Below, piece after piece: positions 8,427 through 16,366 of a DNA stretch of 45,070 nt. The notes beneath the pieces are model-generated. The model did not search any database, was not told the DNA's origin, and worked only from the letters and a program-made list of their open reading frames with translations. Each line of letters starts with the position of its first letter. The first letter of the stretch is position 1. The translations under genes and the position numbers were made by a program. The DNA is from Novosphingobium sp. Lineage in GTDB: Bacteria; Pseudomonadota; Alphaproteobacteria; Sphingomonadales; Sphingomonadaceae. The stretch covers positions 1-45,070 of the forward strand of contig NZ_JAIEPN010000101.1 of NCBI RefSeq assembly GCF_019748365.1, read 5' to 3'.

Positions 8427-9227
8427 TTACTCCCCGAGCGGGTTGATATGGTTTTCGGGGATATAGGCGTTCACGATGCCGCCATCGATCGGCAGCGGCG
8501 TGCCGATCACGTAATCGCCCGCGCGGCTCGCAAGGAAGATCGCGCCGCCCGCCATGTCTTCCAGATTGCCAATGCGCTTCAAGGGGATACCCTTCGCTGA
8601 AGCCTCGGGGTTCTTCGCCGCTGCCTTGTTCATTTCCGAAGCAAACGCGCCCGGGCAGATCGCATTGACGATGATGTTGTCCTTCACCAGCCGCGCCGCC
8701 ATGCGCCGCGTCAGGTGCACCAGCGCCGCTTTCGAGGCCTGATAGCTGTAGGTTTCCCACGGGTTGACGCGCAGGCCATCGATTGAGGCGATGTTGATCA
8801 CCTTCGCCGCCTGATCCACCGCGCCCGCTTTGAGCAGGCCGTGCAGCTTCTGCGTCAGAAAGAAGGGCGTCTTGACGTTAAGGTTCATCACCTTGTCCCA
8901 ACCCATTTCCGGGAAATCGTCGAAGTCCGCGCCCCAGGCCACCCCGGCATTGTTGACGAGGATATCGATCCGGCTCTCGCGCTGCGCCAGATCCTCGGCC
9001 AGCGCCTCGATGCCTGCGAATGACGAGATATCGCCCGGCAGCGCGATGCAGCGCGGCCCGAGTTCGGCGGCGGTCTCTTCCACCACTGCGGCCTTGCGCG
9101 CCGTGATATAGACGCGCTCGCAGCCCGCCGCGATGAAGCCCTCGGCGATCATCCGCCCGATCCCGCGCGAACCGCCCGTCACCACCGCAACGCGGCCTTC
9201 GAGGCTGAAAAGCTTGGCAAAATCCAT
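8427..9227 (-). CDS. SDR family oxidoreductase
   Basis: Short-chain dehydrogenase/reductase of the classical type, 266 residues. Cofactor motif TGGSRGIG at residues 17-24, NNAG motif (LVNNAGVAWG), catalytic Ser in INIASIDG and YxxxK in YSYQASK. The C-terminal PIDGG motif is also present. The resemblance is to FabG-like 3-hydroxyacyl or hydroxysteroid dehydrogenases; the substrate is unknown. GAGGATCAG lies before the ATG at 9227. It is four bases from the SMP-30 gene and 11 bases after the acyl-CoA dehydrogenase, so one operon. Confidence 0.93.
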   Translation of the reverse strand: MDFAKLFSLEGRVAVVTGGSRGIGRMIAEGFIAAGCERVYITARKAAVVEETAAELGPRCIALPGDISSFAGIEALAEDLAQRESRIDILVNNAGVAWGADFDDFPEMGWDKVMNLNVKTPFFLTQKLHGLLKAGAVDQAAKVINIASIDGLRVNPWETYSYQASKAALVHLTRRMAARLVKDNIIVNAICPGAFASEMNKAAAKNPEASAKGIPLKRIGNLEDMAGGAIFLASRAGDYVIGTPLPIDGGIVNAYIPENHINPLGE

Positions 9228-9238
9228 CTGTCTGATCC

Positions 9239-10378
9239 TCAGTAACCGCTGAGCTGCGCAACGCGCTCGGCATGGTAATTGGCATCGCCCATGAACTCGG
9301 TCAGCGCGCGCTCGCGCTTCATGTAGAGCCCGATGTCGTATTCGTCGGTCATGCCCACGCCGCCGTGCATCTGCACGCCTTCGCGCACCGCAAGGTTGCA
9401 CGCCCGCGCCGCCTTGGCCTTGGCGACCGAGACCATCAGCTCGGCCCGCTCGGACCCGCCGTCGAGCAGCTGCTGCGCCTTGATCACCACCGCCTCGGCA
9501 ATCTCAAGCTCGGAATAGAGGTGCGCCGCGCGGTGCTGCAGCGCCTGGAACTCCCCGATCAGCTTGCCGAACTGCTTGCGCGTCTTGAGGTAGCCCGTCG
9601 TCATCGCGAAGGCCCCGCCGGCAACGCCGGTCTGCTCCGCCGCCGCGCCGATACGGCCCGCGCTCAGCACCTTGCTCAGCACTGCGCGCCCGCCATCGAC
9701 TTCGCCGATCACGCTCGAACCATCGAGCTCCACGCCATCGAAGCGCACATGACTCGCGATAGAGCTATCCACCAGCCGCACCGCATTGTGCCCGATGCCC
9801 GCCGCATCCTTCGGCACGGCAAACAGCGTCACGCCATCGGCATCGCTGTCGCTGCCCGAAGTGCGCGCCGCGACGATGATCGCGTCCGCTGAGGTGCCAT
9901 GAATGACGAAATCCTTGGCACCCGTCAGGCGGAAGCCGTTGCCCGCCTTCTCGGCACGGCAGGCGATTTTTTCGGGCTTGTGCTTGGCGCCTTCATCGAT
10001 GGCCATGGCCAGCACCGTCTCGCCCGCGATGATGCCCGGCAGCCAGCGCCCGCGCAGATCGTCGGAAGCCTCGTTCAGTGCCGTCACGCCCATCACCGAG
10101 GTCGTCAGAAACGGCGACGGCGTAAGGTTGCGCCCGATCTCGGCCAGCACGATCCCCGCCTCGACATGGCCCATGGAGAGCCCGCCATCGGCTTCCGCCG
10201 CCAGCATCCCGGTGAGGCCCATCTCGGCGAACTGCTTCCACAGGGCGTGCCCGAAACCGTCCTTGCAGTTGGTGTCGCGCCAGTGGCGCAGCTGCTTCTT
10301 GATCCCGCCTTCATCGGCCATGAAGCCGGTGACGCTTTCGGCCAGCATGGCCTGATCTTCGGTATGGTACAGCGGCAT
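9239..10378 (-). CDS. Acyl-CoA dehydrogenase, probable non-catalytic or partner subunit
   Basis: FAD-dependent acyl-CoA dehydrogenase fold, 379 residues: N-terminal helical domain, middle beta domain, and C-terminal helices (FGKLIGEFQALQHRAAHLYSELE; MHGGVGMTDEYDIGLYMKR). In the place where most family members carry the catalytic Glu of an EGT motif, this protein reads ALTEFMGDANYHAER, so the usual base motif is missing. It lies four bases after another acyl-CoA dehydrogenase gene that does have the EGGT motif. Such neighbouring pairs, as in the mycobacterial steroid-degrading ChsE enzymes, form alpha2beta2 tetramers with one active site per pair. That assembly is inferred here. Confidence 0.9.
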   Translation of the reverse strand: MPLYHTEDQAMLAESVTGFMADEGGIKKQLRHWRDTNCKDGFGHALWKQFAEMGLTGMLAAEADGGLSMGHVEAGIVLAEIGRNLTPSPFLTTSVMGVTALNEASDDLRGRWLPGIIAGETVLAMAIDEGAKHKPEKIACRAEKAGNGFRLTGAKDFVIHGTSADAIIVAARTSGSDSDADGVTLFAVPKDAAGIGHNAVRLVDSSIASHVRFDGVELDGSSVIGEVDGGRAVLSKVLSAGRIGAAAEQTGVAGGAFAMTTGYLKTRKQFGKLIGEFQALQHRAAHLYSELEIAEAVVIKAQQLLDGGSERAELMVSVAKAKAARACNLAVREGVQMHGGVGMTDEYDIGLYMKRERALTEFMGDANYHAERVAQLSGY

Positions 10379-10382
10379 GGGA

Positions 10383-11543
10383 TCAGGCCCCCGGCAGTTC
10401 GAGAATGCGCTTGGCGACGACGTTGAGCATGACCTCGCTCGTGCCGCCCTCGATCGAGTTGGCCTTGGTGCGCAGCCACGAACGTGCCGGCGCTCCGCCG
10501 CGCGTTTCCTCGCTTTCCCACTCCAGCGCCGTGCTGCCGCCGGCCGCCATCAGCAGTTCATGCCGCCGCTTGTTGAGCTCGGTCCCGGCGTACTTCATCA
10601 TGTTGGGCTTGGCCGGATGCGCCTTGCCCACCTTGATCTCGTCAAGGAACTTCTCGCCGCACGCGGCAAACGCCAGCGCGTCGATATCGAACTGCGCCAG
10701 CTCCGCCCGCAGCATCGGATCATCAAGACCATTGCGCGTCAGCACCTTGCCGATCGTGCTGGTCTGCTCGCCGCCGCCCGCGCCCGAGATCATCTCGCGC
10801 TCGTGGCCGAGGAGGTACTTCGCCACGTCCCAGCCGCGATTGAGCTGGCCGACGATCTGGTGCTTGGGCACCACCACGTTGTCGAAGAACGTCTCGCAGA
10901 ACGGCGAATTGCCGCTGATCAGCTTGATCGGCTTCGTCGTCACGCCCGGCGTGGTCATGTCGAACAGCAGGAACGAAATCCCCTGATAGACATTGGTCTT
11001 GTCGGTGCGGACGAGGCAGAAGATCCAGTCGGCCTTGTCGGCATACGAAGTCCAGATCTTCTGGCCGTTGACCACCCAGTGGTCGCCCTTGTCCTCGCCA
11101 TAGGTCTGCAAGGACACGAGGTCGGAACCCGAACCCGGTTCCGAATAGCCCTGGCACCAGCGGATCTCGCCGCGCGCGATCTGGTTCAGATAGAGCACCT
11201 TCTGCTCTTCGGTGCCGAACTTGAGCAGCGCGGGCCCCAGCATCCAGATACCGAAGCTCGAAAGCGGCGGCCGCGCCCCGGCGCGCGCCAATTCTTCGCG
11301 CCAGACCTTGGCTTCCTGCGGGCTCATCCCCGCGCCGCCATAGGGCTTGGGCCAATCAGGCACGGTGTAACCCTTGGCCGCACAGACCTCCATCCACTGC
11401 TTCTGCGCCGCGCTCTTGAACACGAAATTGCGCCCGCCCCAGCAGATGTCGTCCTCGCCCTGCACGGGCCTACGCATCTCTTCCGGGCAGTTCGCTTCAA
11501 TCCACGCGCGGATTTCCGCGCGGAAGGTCTCCAGCTCTGACAT
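10383..11543 (-). CDS. Acyl-CoA dehydrogenase, probable catalytic subunit
   Basis: FAD-dependent acyl-CoA dehydrogenase of 386 residues. The FAD/substrate loop CQGYSEPGSGSDL and KIWTSYADKADW are clear, and the catalytic motif SIEGGTSEV near the C-terminus places the general base at Glu365. ATG at 11543 is chosen because GAGAGGAG lies about 8 bases upstream; the open frame continues without similarity. It is the first gene of the minus-strand run (this gene, the second acyl-CoA dehydrogenase, SDR, SMP-30) and is divergent from the SDR at 11730. Close relatives act on bulky or steroid side-chain acyl-CoAs, so a non-fatty-acid substrate is possible. Confidence 0.93.
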   Translation of the reverse strand: MSELETFRAEIRAWIEANCPEEMRRPVQGEDDICWGGRNFVFKSAAQKQWMEVCAAKGYTVPDWPKPYGGAGMSPQEAKVWREELARAGARPPLSSFGIWMLGPALLKFGTEEQKVLYLNQIARGEIRWCQGYSEPGSGSDLVSLQTYGEDKGDHWVVNGQKIWTSYADKADWIFCLVRTDKTNVYQGISFLLFDMTTPGVTTKPIKLISGNSPFCETFFDNVVVPKHQIVGQLNRGWDVAKYLLGHEREMISGAGGGEQTSTIGKVLTRNGLDDPMLRAELAQFDIDALAFAACGEKFLDEIKVGKAHPAKPNMMKYAGTELNKRRHELLMAAGGSTALEWESEETRGGAPARSWLRTKANSIEGGTSEVMLNVVAKRILELPGA

Positions 11544-11669
11544 GGCTTTTGCTCCTCTCTTAATCGAGAGGTTAAGGCGAGTCGGCGCACGCTGGCAAGC
11601 GCCGATTTTGTCACGGTTTTCCGCCAATCGCGCGATCCCATGCATGCCGTAGCGTAAAGCCGTTCGGCA

Positions 11670-11697
11670 TTGACGGAGCGCCGCTTGGGCCTAAGCT
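11670..11697 (+). promoter_or_regulatory. Candidate promoter for the plus-strand catabolic genes
   Basis: TTGACG at 11670-11675 and TAAGCT at 11692-11697 with a 16-base spacer, 33 bases before the SDR start codon at 11730, which has GGAGAGG as Shine-Dalgarno sequence. It lies in the 186-base gap between the divergent acyl-CoA dehydrogenase and SDR genes, which must hold control signals for both directions. Confidence 0.4.
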
Positions 11698-11729
11698 CGC
11701 GCCAAAATCAGAACAACGGAGAGGTTCCC

Positions 11730-12581
11730 ATGCGATTCCACAACAAGACCGTCGTCGTCACCGGCGCCGCCTCCGGCATTGGGCGGAGCGCGGCGATCCT
11801 GTTCGCTGCCGAGGGCGCGAAAGTCTACGCCGCCGATATCGACGAAGCAGGCCTCGCCGCCACGGCTGCCGAATCCAACGGCGAAGTCCACACCGTGCGC
11901 TGCGACGTTTGCGTCACCGAGGATATCAAGGCGCTGATGGACCGCGCCGCCGCCGAAACCGGCGGGATCGACGCCGTGTTCAACAACGCGGGCGCAGGCG
12001 GCGACATGGCCAAGATCGACGAGATCGAGCCCGAGGGCTGGGACCGCACGATGCACTTGCTGCTTCGCTCGGTCGCCTTCGGCATCCGCTATGCCGTGCC
12101 GCACATGATCGGCCGTGCGGGCGCCGCCATCGTCAACACTTCGTCCGTTGCCGCCGTCGGCCCCGGCTACTCGCCCAATGCCTATGCCGTCGCCAAGGCT
12201 GGCGTGCTCCACCTCACCAAGACCAGCGCTGCCGATCTCGCCCGCCACCAGATCCGCGTGAACGCCGTCCAGCCGGGCTTCATCAACACCAACATCTTCA
12301 CCACCTCGCTCGATGTGCCCGCCGAACTCGAAGCCCAGGCCAAGGGCGCCATCGCGATGATGAGCCAGGCCGCCCAGCCCGTCGCCCGCGGCGGCCAGCC
12401 GCGCGATATCGCCGAGGCGGTGCTCTTCCTCTGCAGCGAGGCGGCCAGCTTCGTGAACGGCACCTCGCTCATCGTCGATGGCGGCCTCACCATCGGCCCA
12501 CGCCATTCGTGGGATCCGGAAATGCCGGACATGTTCGAAGCGCTGCGCCAGATGAAGGCCGCCGCCGAAGCGCAGGCCTGA
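11730..12581 (+). CDS. SDR family oxidoreductase
   Basis: Classical short-chain dehydrogenase/reductase, 283 residues. TGAASGIG cofactor motif at about residues 11-18, Asp in CDV for adenine contact, NNAGAGGD, catalytic Ser in VNTSSVAAVG, YxxxK as YAVAKAG, and the C-terminal IVDGGLTIGP. An unusual tail of about 25 residues after the core (HSWDPEMPDMFEALRQMK...) is longer than usual and may shape a substrate lid. GGAGAGG is 5 bases from the ATG. It opens the plus-strand set of five catabolic genes. Confidence 0.93.
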   Translation: MRFHNKTVVVTGAASGIGRSAAILFAAEGAKVYAADIDEAGLAATAAESNGEVHTVRCDVCVTEDIKALMDRAAAETGGIDAVFNNAGAGGDMAKIDEIEPEGWDRTMHLLLRSVAFGIRYAVPHMIGRAGAAIVNTSSVAAVGPGYSPNAYAVAKAGVLHLTKTSAADLARHQIRVNAVQPGFINTNIFTTSLDVPAELEAQAKGAIAMMSQAAQPVARGGQPRDIAEAVLFLCSEAASFVNGTSLIVDGGLTIGPRHSWDPEMPDMFEALRQMKAAAEAQA

Positions 12582-12588
12582 AAATCGA

Positions 12589-12617
12589 GCCAGATCAAAC
12601 TGCACGCTTGATCTGGC
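12589..12617. repeat. Perfect 10-bp inverted repeat between SDR and acyl-CoA dehydrogenase
   Basis: GCCAGATCAA (12589-12598) and TTGATCTGGC (12608-12617) with a 9-base loop, just after the SDR stop. A small palindrome GGTTTAACC follows at 12622-12630. There is no T-run, so it is a weak intrinsic terminator at best; it could equally be a processing hairpin or a repressor site before the next gene. Confidence 0.6.
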
Positions 12618-12689
12618 GCAAGGTTTAACCGACAGATTAAATCAAGAGACAAGAACGGTGCCACCAAGCCGCACCGCAGGAGAGCCAAC

Positions 12690-13979
12690 ATGGATTTCGA
12701 ACCCACCGAACGGCAGGTCTACTGGCGCAATCGCGTCCGCGATTTCATCGAGACCAACGTGCGCCCGCGCCACAAGGACTACAAGGCCGAGCAGGCCAGC
12801 GGCGGCCGCTGGAAGGTGCTGCAGGTGGTCGAGGAAGAGAAGGCCAAGGCCAAGGCCGCGGGCATCTGGAACCTGTTCATGCCCCCGCGCAACGCCGGGC
12901 ACCACCATGTCGATGATACCTTCGAGTTCGAAGGCCCCGGCCTCACCAACCTCGAATATGCGCTCTGCGCCGAGGAAATGGGCCGCATCTCGTGGGCCAG
13001 CGAAGTGTTCAATTGCTCCGCGCCCGATACCGGCAACATGGAAGTGTTCCACCGCTACGGCACGCGCGAGCAGAAGGAGCAGTGGCTGCGCCCGCTGATG
13101 AATGGCGAAATCCGCTCCGCCTTCCTGATGACCGAACCGCTCGTTGCCTCCTCGGACGCGACCAACATCGAAACGCGCATGGTCCGCGAAGGCGACGAAT
13201 ACGTCATCAACGGCCGCAAGTGGTGGTCTTCGGGCCTCGGCGATCCGCGCTGCAAGATCGCCATCGTCATGGGCAAGACCGACACCAGCGCCAAGCGCCA
13301 CGCGCAGCAATCGCAGGTCCTCGTCCCGATGGACTCGCCGGGCGTCAACATCCTGCGCCACCTCCCCGTGTTCGGCTACGATGATGCCCCGCACGGCCAC
13401 ATGGAAGTGCTGCTCGAAAACGTCCGCGTGCCCGTCTCCAATGTAGTCCTCGGCGAAGGGCGCGGGTTCGAGATCGCGCAAGGGCGCCTCGGGCCGGGCC
13501 GAATCCACCACTGCATGCGCACCATCGGCGTCGCAGAAGAAGCGCTCGCCAAGATGGCCCGCCGCCTCCAGTCGCGCGTCGCTTTCGGCAAGCGGATTTC
13601 GGAGCAGTCGGTGTGGGAAGAGCGCATCGCCCGCGCCCGCATCGATATCGAAATGACCCGCCTGCTCTGCCTGAAAGCCGCAGACATGATGGACAAGGTC
13701 GGCAACAAGGCGGCCGCGCTCGAAATCGCGATGATCAAGGTGCAGGCCCCCAACATGGCGCTGCGCATCATCGATGATGCGATCCAGGCCCATGGCGGCG
13801 GCGGCGTCTCGGAAGGTTTCGGCCTCGCCGAAGCCTACGCCCACCAGCGCACGCTGCGCCTCGCGGATGGACCGGACGAAGTCCACGCCCGCGCCGTCGC
13901 CCGCATCGAATATGCGCGCCACACCGATCTCCCCAGCGACCCGGGCTTCACCTCGGGCGACATGGCGATCTCGCGGTAA
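12690..13979 (+). CDS. ACAD10/11-like acyl-CoA dehydrogenase
   Basis: Acyl-CoA dehydrogenase fold, 429 residues, of the subgroup that in animals forms the C-terminal part of ACAD10 and ACAD11. Typical stretches: [16 protein letters not shown] (FAD loop), [12 protein letters not shown], and the C-terminal [11 protein letters not shown] (residues 389-399) where Asp393 or Asp396 stands in the place of the usual catalytic Glu. In the animal proteins this domain is fused to an APH-type kinase; here a separate APH-type kinase gene lies one gene downstream. CAGGAGAG precedes the ATG by about 6 bases. Substrate not readable from sequence; hydroxyacyl-CoA is a reasonable hypothesis. Confidence 0.92.
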   Translation: MDFEPTERQVYWRNRVRDFIETNVRPRHKDYKAEQASGGRWKVLQVVEEEKAKAKAAGIWNLFMPPRNAGHHHVDDTFEFEGPGLTNLEYALCAEEMGRISWASEVFNCSAPDTGNMEVFHRYGTREQKEQWLRPLMNGEIRSAFLMTEPLVASSDATNIETRMVREGDEYVINGRKWWSSGLGDPRCKIAIVMGKTDTSAKRHAQQSQVLVPMDSPGVNILRHLPVFGYDDAPHGHMEVLLENVRVPVSNVVLGEGRGFEIAQGRLGPGRIHHCMRTIGVAEEALAKMARRLQSRVAFGKRISEQSVWEERIARARIDIEMTRLLCLKAADMMDKVGNKAAALEIAMIKVQAPNMALRIIDDAIQAHGGGGVSEGFGLAEAYAHQRTLRLADGPDEVHARAVARIEYARHTDLPSDPGFTSGDMAISR

Positions 13980-13988
13980 GGCAACCTT

Positions 13989-14080
13989 CTCCCCTCCCGC
14001 TTGCGGGAGGGGTCGGGGGTGGGCCAACTGCAAGCGCACCCTTCAAACCCACCCCTAACCCCTCCCGCACGCGGGAGGGG
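13989..14080. repeat. Paired palindromic repeat upstream of the alcohol dehydrogenase gene
   Basis: Two copies in opposite orientation of CCCCTCCCGC...GCGGGAGGGG with outer arms (TCGGGGGTGGGC on the left unit, CCCACCCCTAA on the right). The left unit repeats the right-hand unit at 1765-1800 base for base over more than 30 positions. It fills the gap between the acyl-CoA dehydrogenase stop and the ADH start and would form a strong hairpin inside the operon message. Confidence 0.85.
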
Positions 14081-14100
14081 AACTCGCAAGAGGACCCGAC

Positions 14101-15192
14101 ATGAAAGCCGCCATCCTCGAAGCCGCCGGCCAGCCGCTCGTCATCGACCAGCTCACCGTATCGAAGCCCGGCCCGCACGAAGTCCTCATCCGCACCGCCG
14201 CCTGCGGCCTTTGCCATTCGGACCTGCACTTCATCGATGGCGCCTATCCCCACCCGATGCCCTGCGTTGCGGGCCATGAAGCCGCCGGCATCGTCGAGGA
14301 AGTCGGCAGCGAAGTGCGCACGGTCAAGAAGGGCGATGCCGTCGTCACCTGCCTCTCGGCCTTCTGCGGCCACTGCGAATTCTGCGTCACGGGCCGTATG
14401 TCGCTCTGCCTCGGCGGCGATACCCGCCGCCGCCCCGGCGAGGCGCCGCGCCTCACGCGCAGCAGCGATGGCAGCGTCGTCAACCAGATGCTCAATCTTT
14501 CTGCCTTTGCCGAAATGATGCTGATCCACGAACACGCCTGCGTCGCGATCAATCCCGAGATGCCGCTCGACCGCGCCGCCGTCATCGGCTGCGCCGTCAC
14601 CACTGGTGCGGGCACGATCTTCAACGCCTGCAAGGTCACGCCCGGTGAAACCGTCGCCGTCATCGGCTGCGGCGGCGTCGGCCTTGCCACCATCAACGCC
14701 GCCAAGATCGCGGGCGCAGGCCGCATCATCGCCGCCGATCCGATGCCCGAAAAGCGCGAACTCGCGATCAAGCTCGGCGCGACGGACGTGGTCGATGCCA
14801 TGGCCCCCGATGCCGCCAAGCAGATCCAGGAAATGACCAAGGGCGGCGTCCACCACGCCATCGAAGCCGTCGGCCGTCCCGCCTCGGGCGATCTCGCCGT
14901 CGCCTCGCTGCGCCGCGGCGGCACCGCCACGATCCTCGGCATGATGCCGCTGAACCACAAGGTCGGCCTTTCCGCCATGGACCTCCTCTCGGGCAAGAAG
15001 CTGCAGGGCGCGATCATGGGCGGCAACCACTTCCCGGTCGATCTCCCGCGCCTCGTCGATTTCTACATGCGGGGCCTGCTCGATCTCGATTCGATCATCG
15101 CCGAGCGCATCCCCCTGGAAGGCATCAACGAGGGCTTCGAAAAGATGAAGGCCGGCCACTCCGCCCGCTCGGTCATCGTCTTCGACCAGTGA
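14101..15192 (+). CDS. Zinc-dependent alcohol dehydrogenase (MDR superfamily)
   Basis: Medium-chain dehydrogenase/reductase, 363 residues, with two zinc sites: catalytic Cys38 and His59-Glu60 (third ligand Cys in VIGCAVTTG), and structural Cys89, Cys92, Cys95 and Cys103. The NAD(P)-binding motif is IGCGGVGL. It most resembles class III-like or aryl/alkyl alcohol dehydrogenases; the exact alcohol is unknown. It sits between the ACAD10/11-like gene and the kinase gene, six bases from the latter (stop 15190-15192, next ATG 15200), which ties it to the same pathway. AAGAGGA precedes the ATG. Confidence 0.93.
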   Translation: MKAAILEAAGQPLVIDQLTVSKPGPHEVLIRTAACGLCHSDLHFIDGAYPHPMPCVAGHEAAGIVEEVGSEVRTVKKGDAVVTCLSAFCGHCEFCVTGRMSLCLGGDTRRRPGEAPRLTRSSDGSVVNQMLNLSAFAEMMLIHEHACVAINPEMPLDRAAVIGCAVTTGAGTIFNACKVTPGETVAVIGCGGVGLATINAAKIAGAGRIIAADPMPEKRELAIKLGATDVVDAMAPDAAKQIQEMTKGGVHHAIEAVGRPASGDLAVASLRRGGTATILGMMPLNHKVGLSAMDLLSGKKLQGAIMGGNHFPVDLPRLVDFYMRGLLDLDSIIAERIPLEGINEGFEKMKAGHSARSVIVFDQ

Positions 15193-15199
15193 GGCCAGC

Positions 15200-16276
15200 A
15201 TGACCGAACCCGTCATCGACGCTCAGGCCGCCTTCACCGGCACAGTCGCCCCCGAAGGCGCGGACAAGCTGGACGAAGGCAAGCTCACCGCATGGTTCGA
15301 GGCGAACGTTGCGGGCTTTCAGGGTCCGCTTACCGTCTCGAAGTTCAAGGGCGGCCAGTCGAACCCCACCTACAAGATCGACGCGCCCTCCGGCCCATAT
15401 GTCCTGCGCCGCAAGCCCTTCGGCAAGCTGCTGCCCTCCGCCCACGCGGTGGACCGCGAATACAAGGTGCAGGCCGCGCTCGCCGGCACCGCCTTCCCAG
15501 TCGCTCCGCAATATGGCCTGTGCACCGATGACGATGTGGTCGGTAGCTGGTTCTATGTCATGGGCTGCGTCGATGGGCGCACGATCTGGGACGGCGCCAT
15601 GCCCGGCGCCACGCCCGAGGACCGCCGCGCCACCTATTTCGCCATGGTCGATACCCTCGCCGCGCTCCACAGCGTCGATGTGGACTCCGTCGGCCTTTCC
15701 GATTTCGGCAAGCCCGGCAACTACTTCGGCCGCCAGGTCGATCGCTGGACCAAGCAGTACCGCCTCTCCGAAACCGAACGCATGGAGCCGATGGAGCGCC
15801 TGATCGAGTGGCTCCCGCGCACCCTGCCCGAACAGACCCGCGTCAGCGTCGTCCACGGCGATTACCGCATCGACAACATGATCTTCGCGCATGGCGAGCC
15901 CAAGCCTCTCGCCGTGCTCGATTGGGAGCTCTCGACGCTGGGCGATCCCCTCGCCGATTTCACCTACTTCGCGATGGCCTGGTCGACCGAGAACGGCGGC
16001 CGCAGCGGCGTCATGGACCTCGACCGCAAGGCGCTCGGCATCCCCGAACTCGATGAAGTGATCGCCCGCTACTGCGAGAAGACCAGCCGCGACGGCATCG
16101 CCGGCATGGACTGGTACCTCGCCTACAACTACTTCCGCCTCGCCGGCATCATCCAGGGCATCAAGAAGCGCTACCTCGATGGCACCGCGAGCAGCGCGCA
16201 CGCCAAGACGATGTCAGACCGGGTGGGGCCGCTGGCAGACATGGCATGGGACTATGCGGTGAAGGCGGGGGCCTGA
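15200..16276 (+). CDS. APH-fold phosphotransferase (ACAD10/11 kinase-domain type)
   Basis: Aminoglycoside-phosphotransferase/choline-kinase fold, 358 residues. The catalytic loop VVHGDYRIDNMIF has His219, Asp221 and Asn226; Asp241 in VLDWELSTLGDP is the magnesium-binding residue; the nucleotide loop reads FKGGQSNPTYKI. This subgroup matches the N-terminal kinase domain of animal ACAD10/11 and the LvaA kinase of the Pseudomonas putida levulinate pathway, where the hydroxyl of a 4-hydroxyacyl-CoA is phosphorylated. Assignment to that reaction here is inference from the family and the neighbouring acyl-CoA dehydrogenase. It is not an antibiotic resistance gene by context. Confidence 0.92.
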   Translation: MTEPVIDAQAAFTGTVAPEGADKLDEGKLTAWFEANVAGFQGPLTVSKFKGGQSNPTYKIDAPSGPYVLRRKPFGKLLPSAHAVDREYKVQAALAGTAFPVAPQYGLCTDDDVVGSWFYVMGCVDGRTIWDGAMPGATPEDRRATYFAMVDTLAALHSVDVDSVGLSDFGKPGNYFGRQVDRWTKQYRLSETERMEPMERLIEWLPRTLPEQTRVSVVHGDYRIDNMIFAHGEPKPLAVLDWELSTLGDPLADFTYFAMAWSTENGGRSGVMDLDRKALGIPELDEVIARYCEKTSRDGIAGMDWYLAYNYFRLAGIIQGIKKRYLDGTASSAHAKTMSDRVGPLADMAWDYAVKAGA

Positions 16277-16280
16277 GGTC

Positions 16281-16335
16281 CTCCCCATTTTTGCAAACCA
16301 CGAATGGGGAGCCCGAAGGGCTGACGGAGGGCTAA
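16281..16335. repeat. Palindromic repeat between kinase and MFS genes
   Basis: CTCCCCATT (16281-16289) and AATGGGGAG (16303-16311) form a perfect 9-bp stem; it is followed by CCCGAAGGG and then CTGACGGAGGG. The same order (CTCCCC stem, small stem, CTGACGGAGGGG) is found in the element inside valS at 41304-41411, so these are members of one repeat family. Confidence 0.75.
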
Positions 16336-16366
16336 TGGCAGGCACCAGATCCGCGAAAGGAAGAGG

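Noticed and set aside
12589..12617. Intrinsic terminator splitting the SDR from the downstream catabolic genes
   Set aside because: The stem is perfect, but no T-run follows on the plus strand, so I left it as an inverted repeat of unknown role.
15200..16276. Aminoglycoside resistance gene
   Set aside because: Although the fold is APH, the sequence type and the neighbouring acyl-CoA dehydrogenase genes point to the ACAD10/11 and LvaA kinase group; no mobile or resistance context is present.
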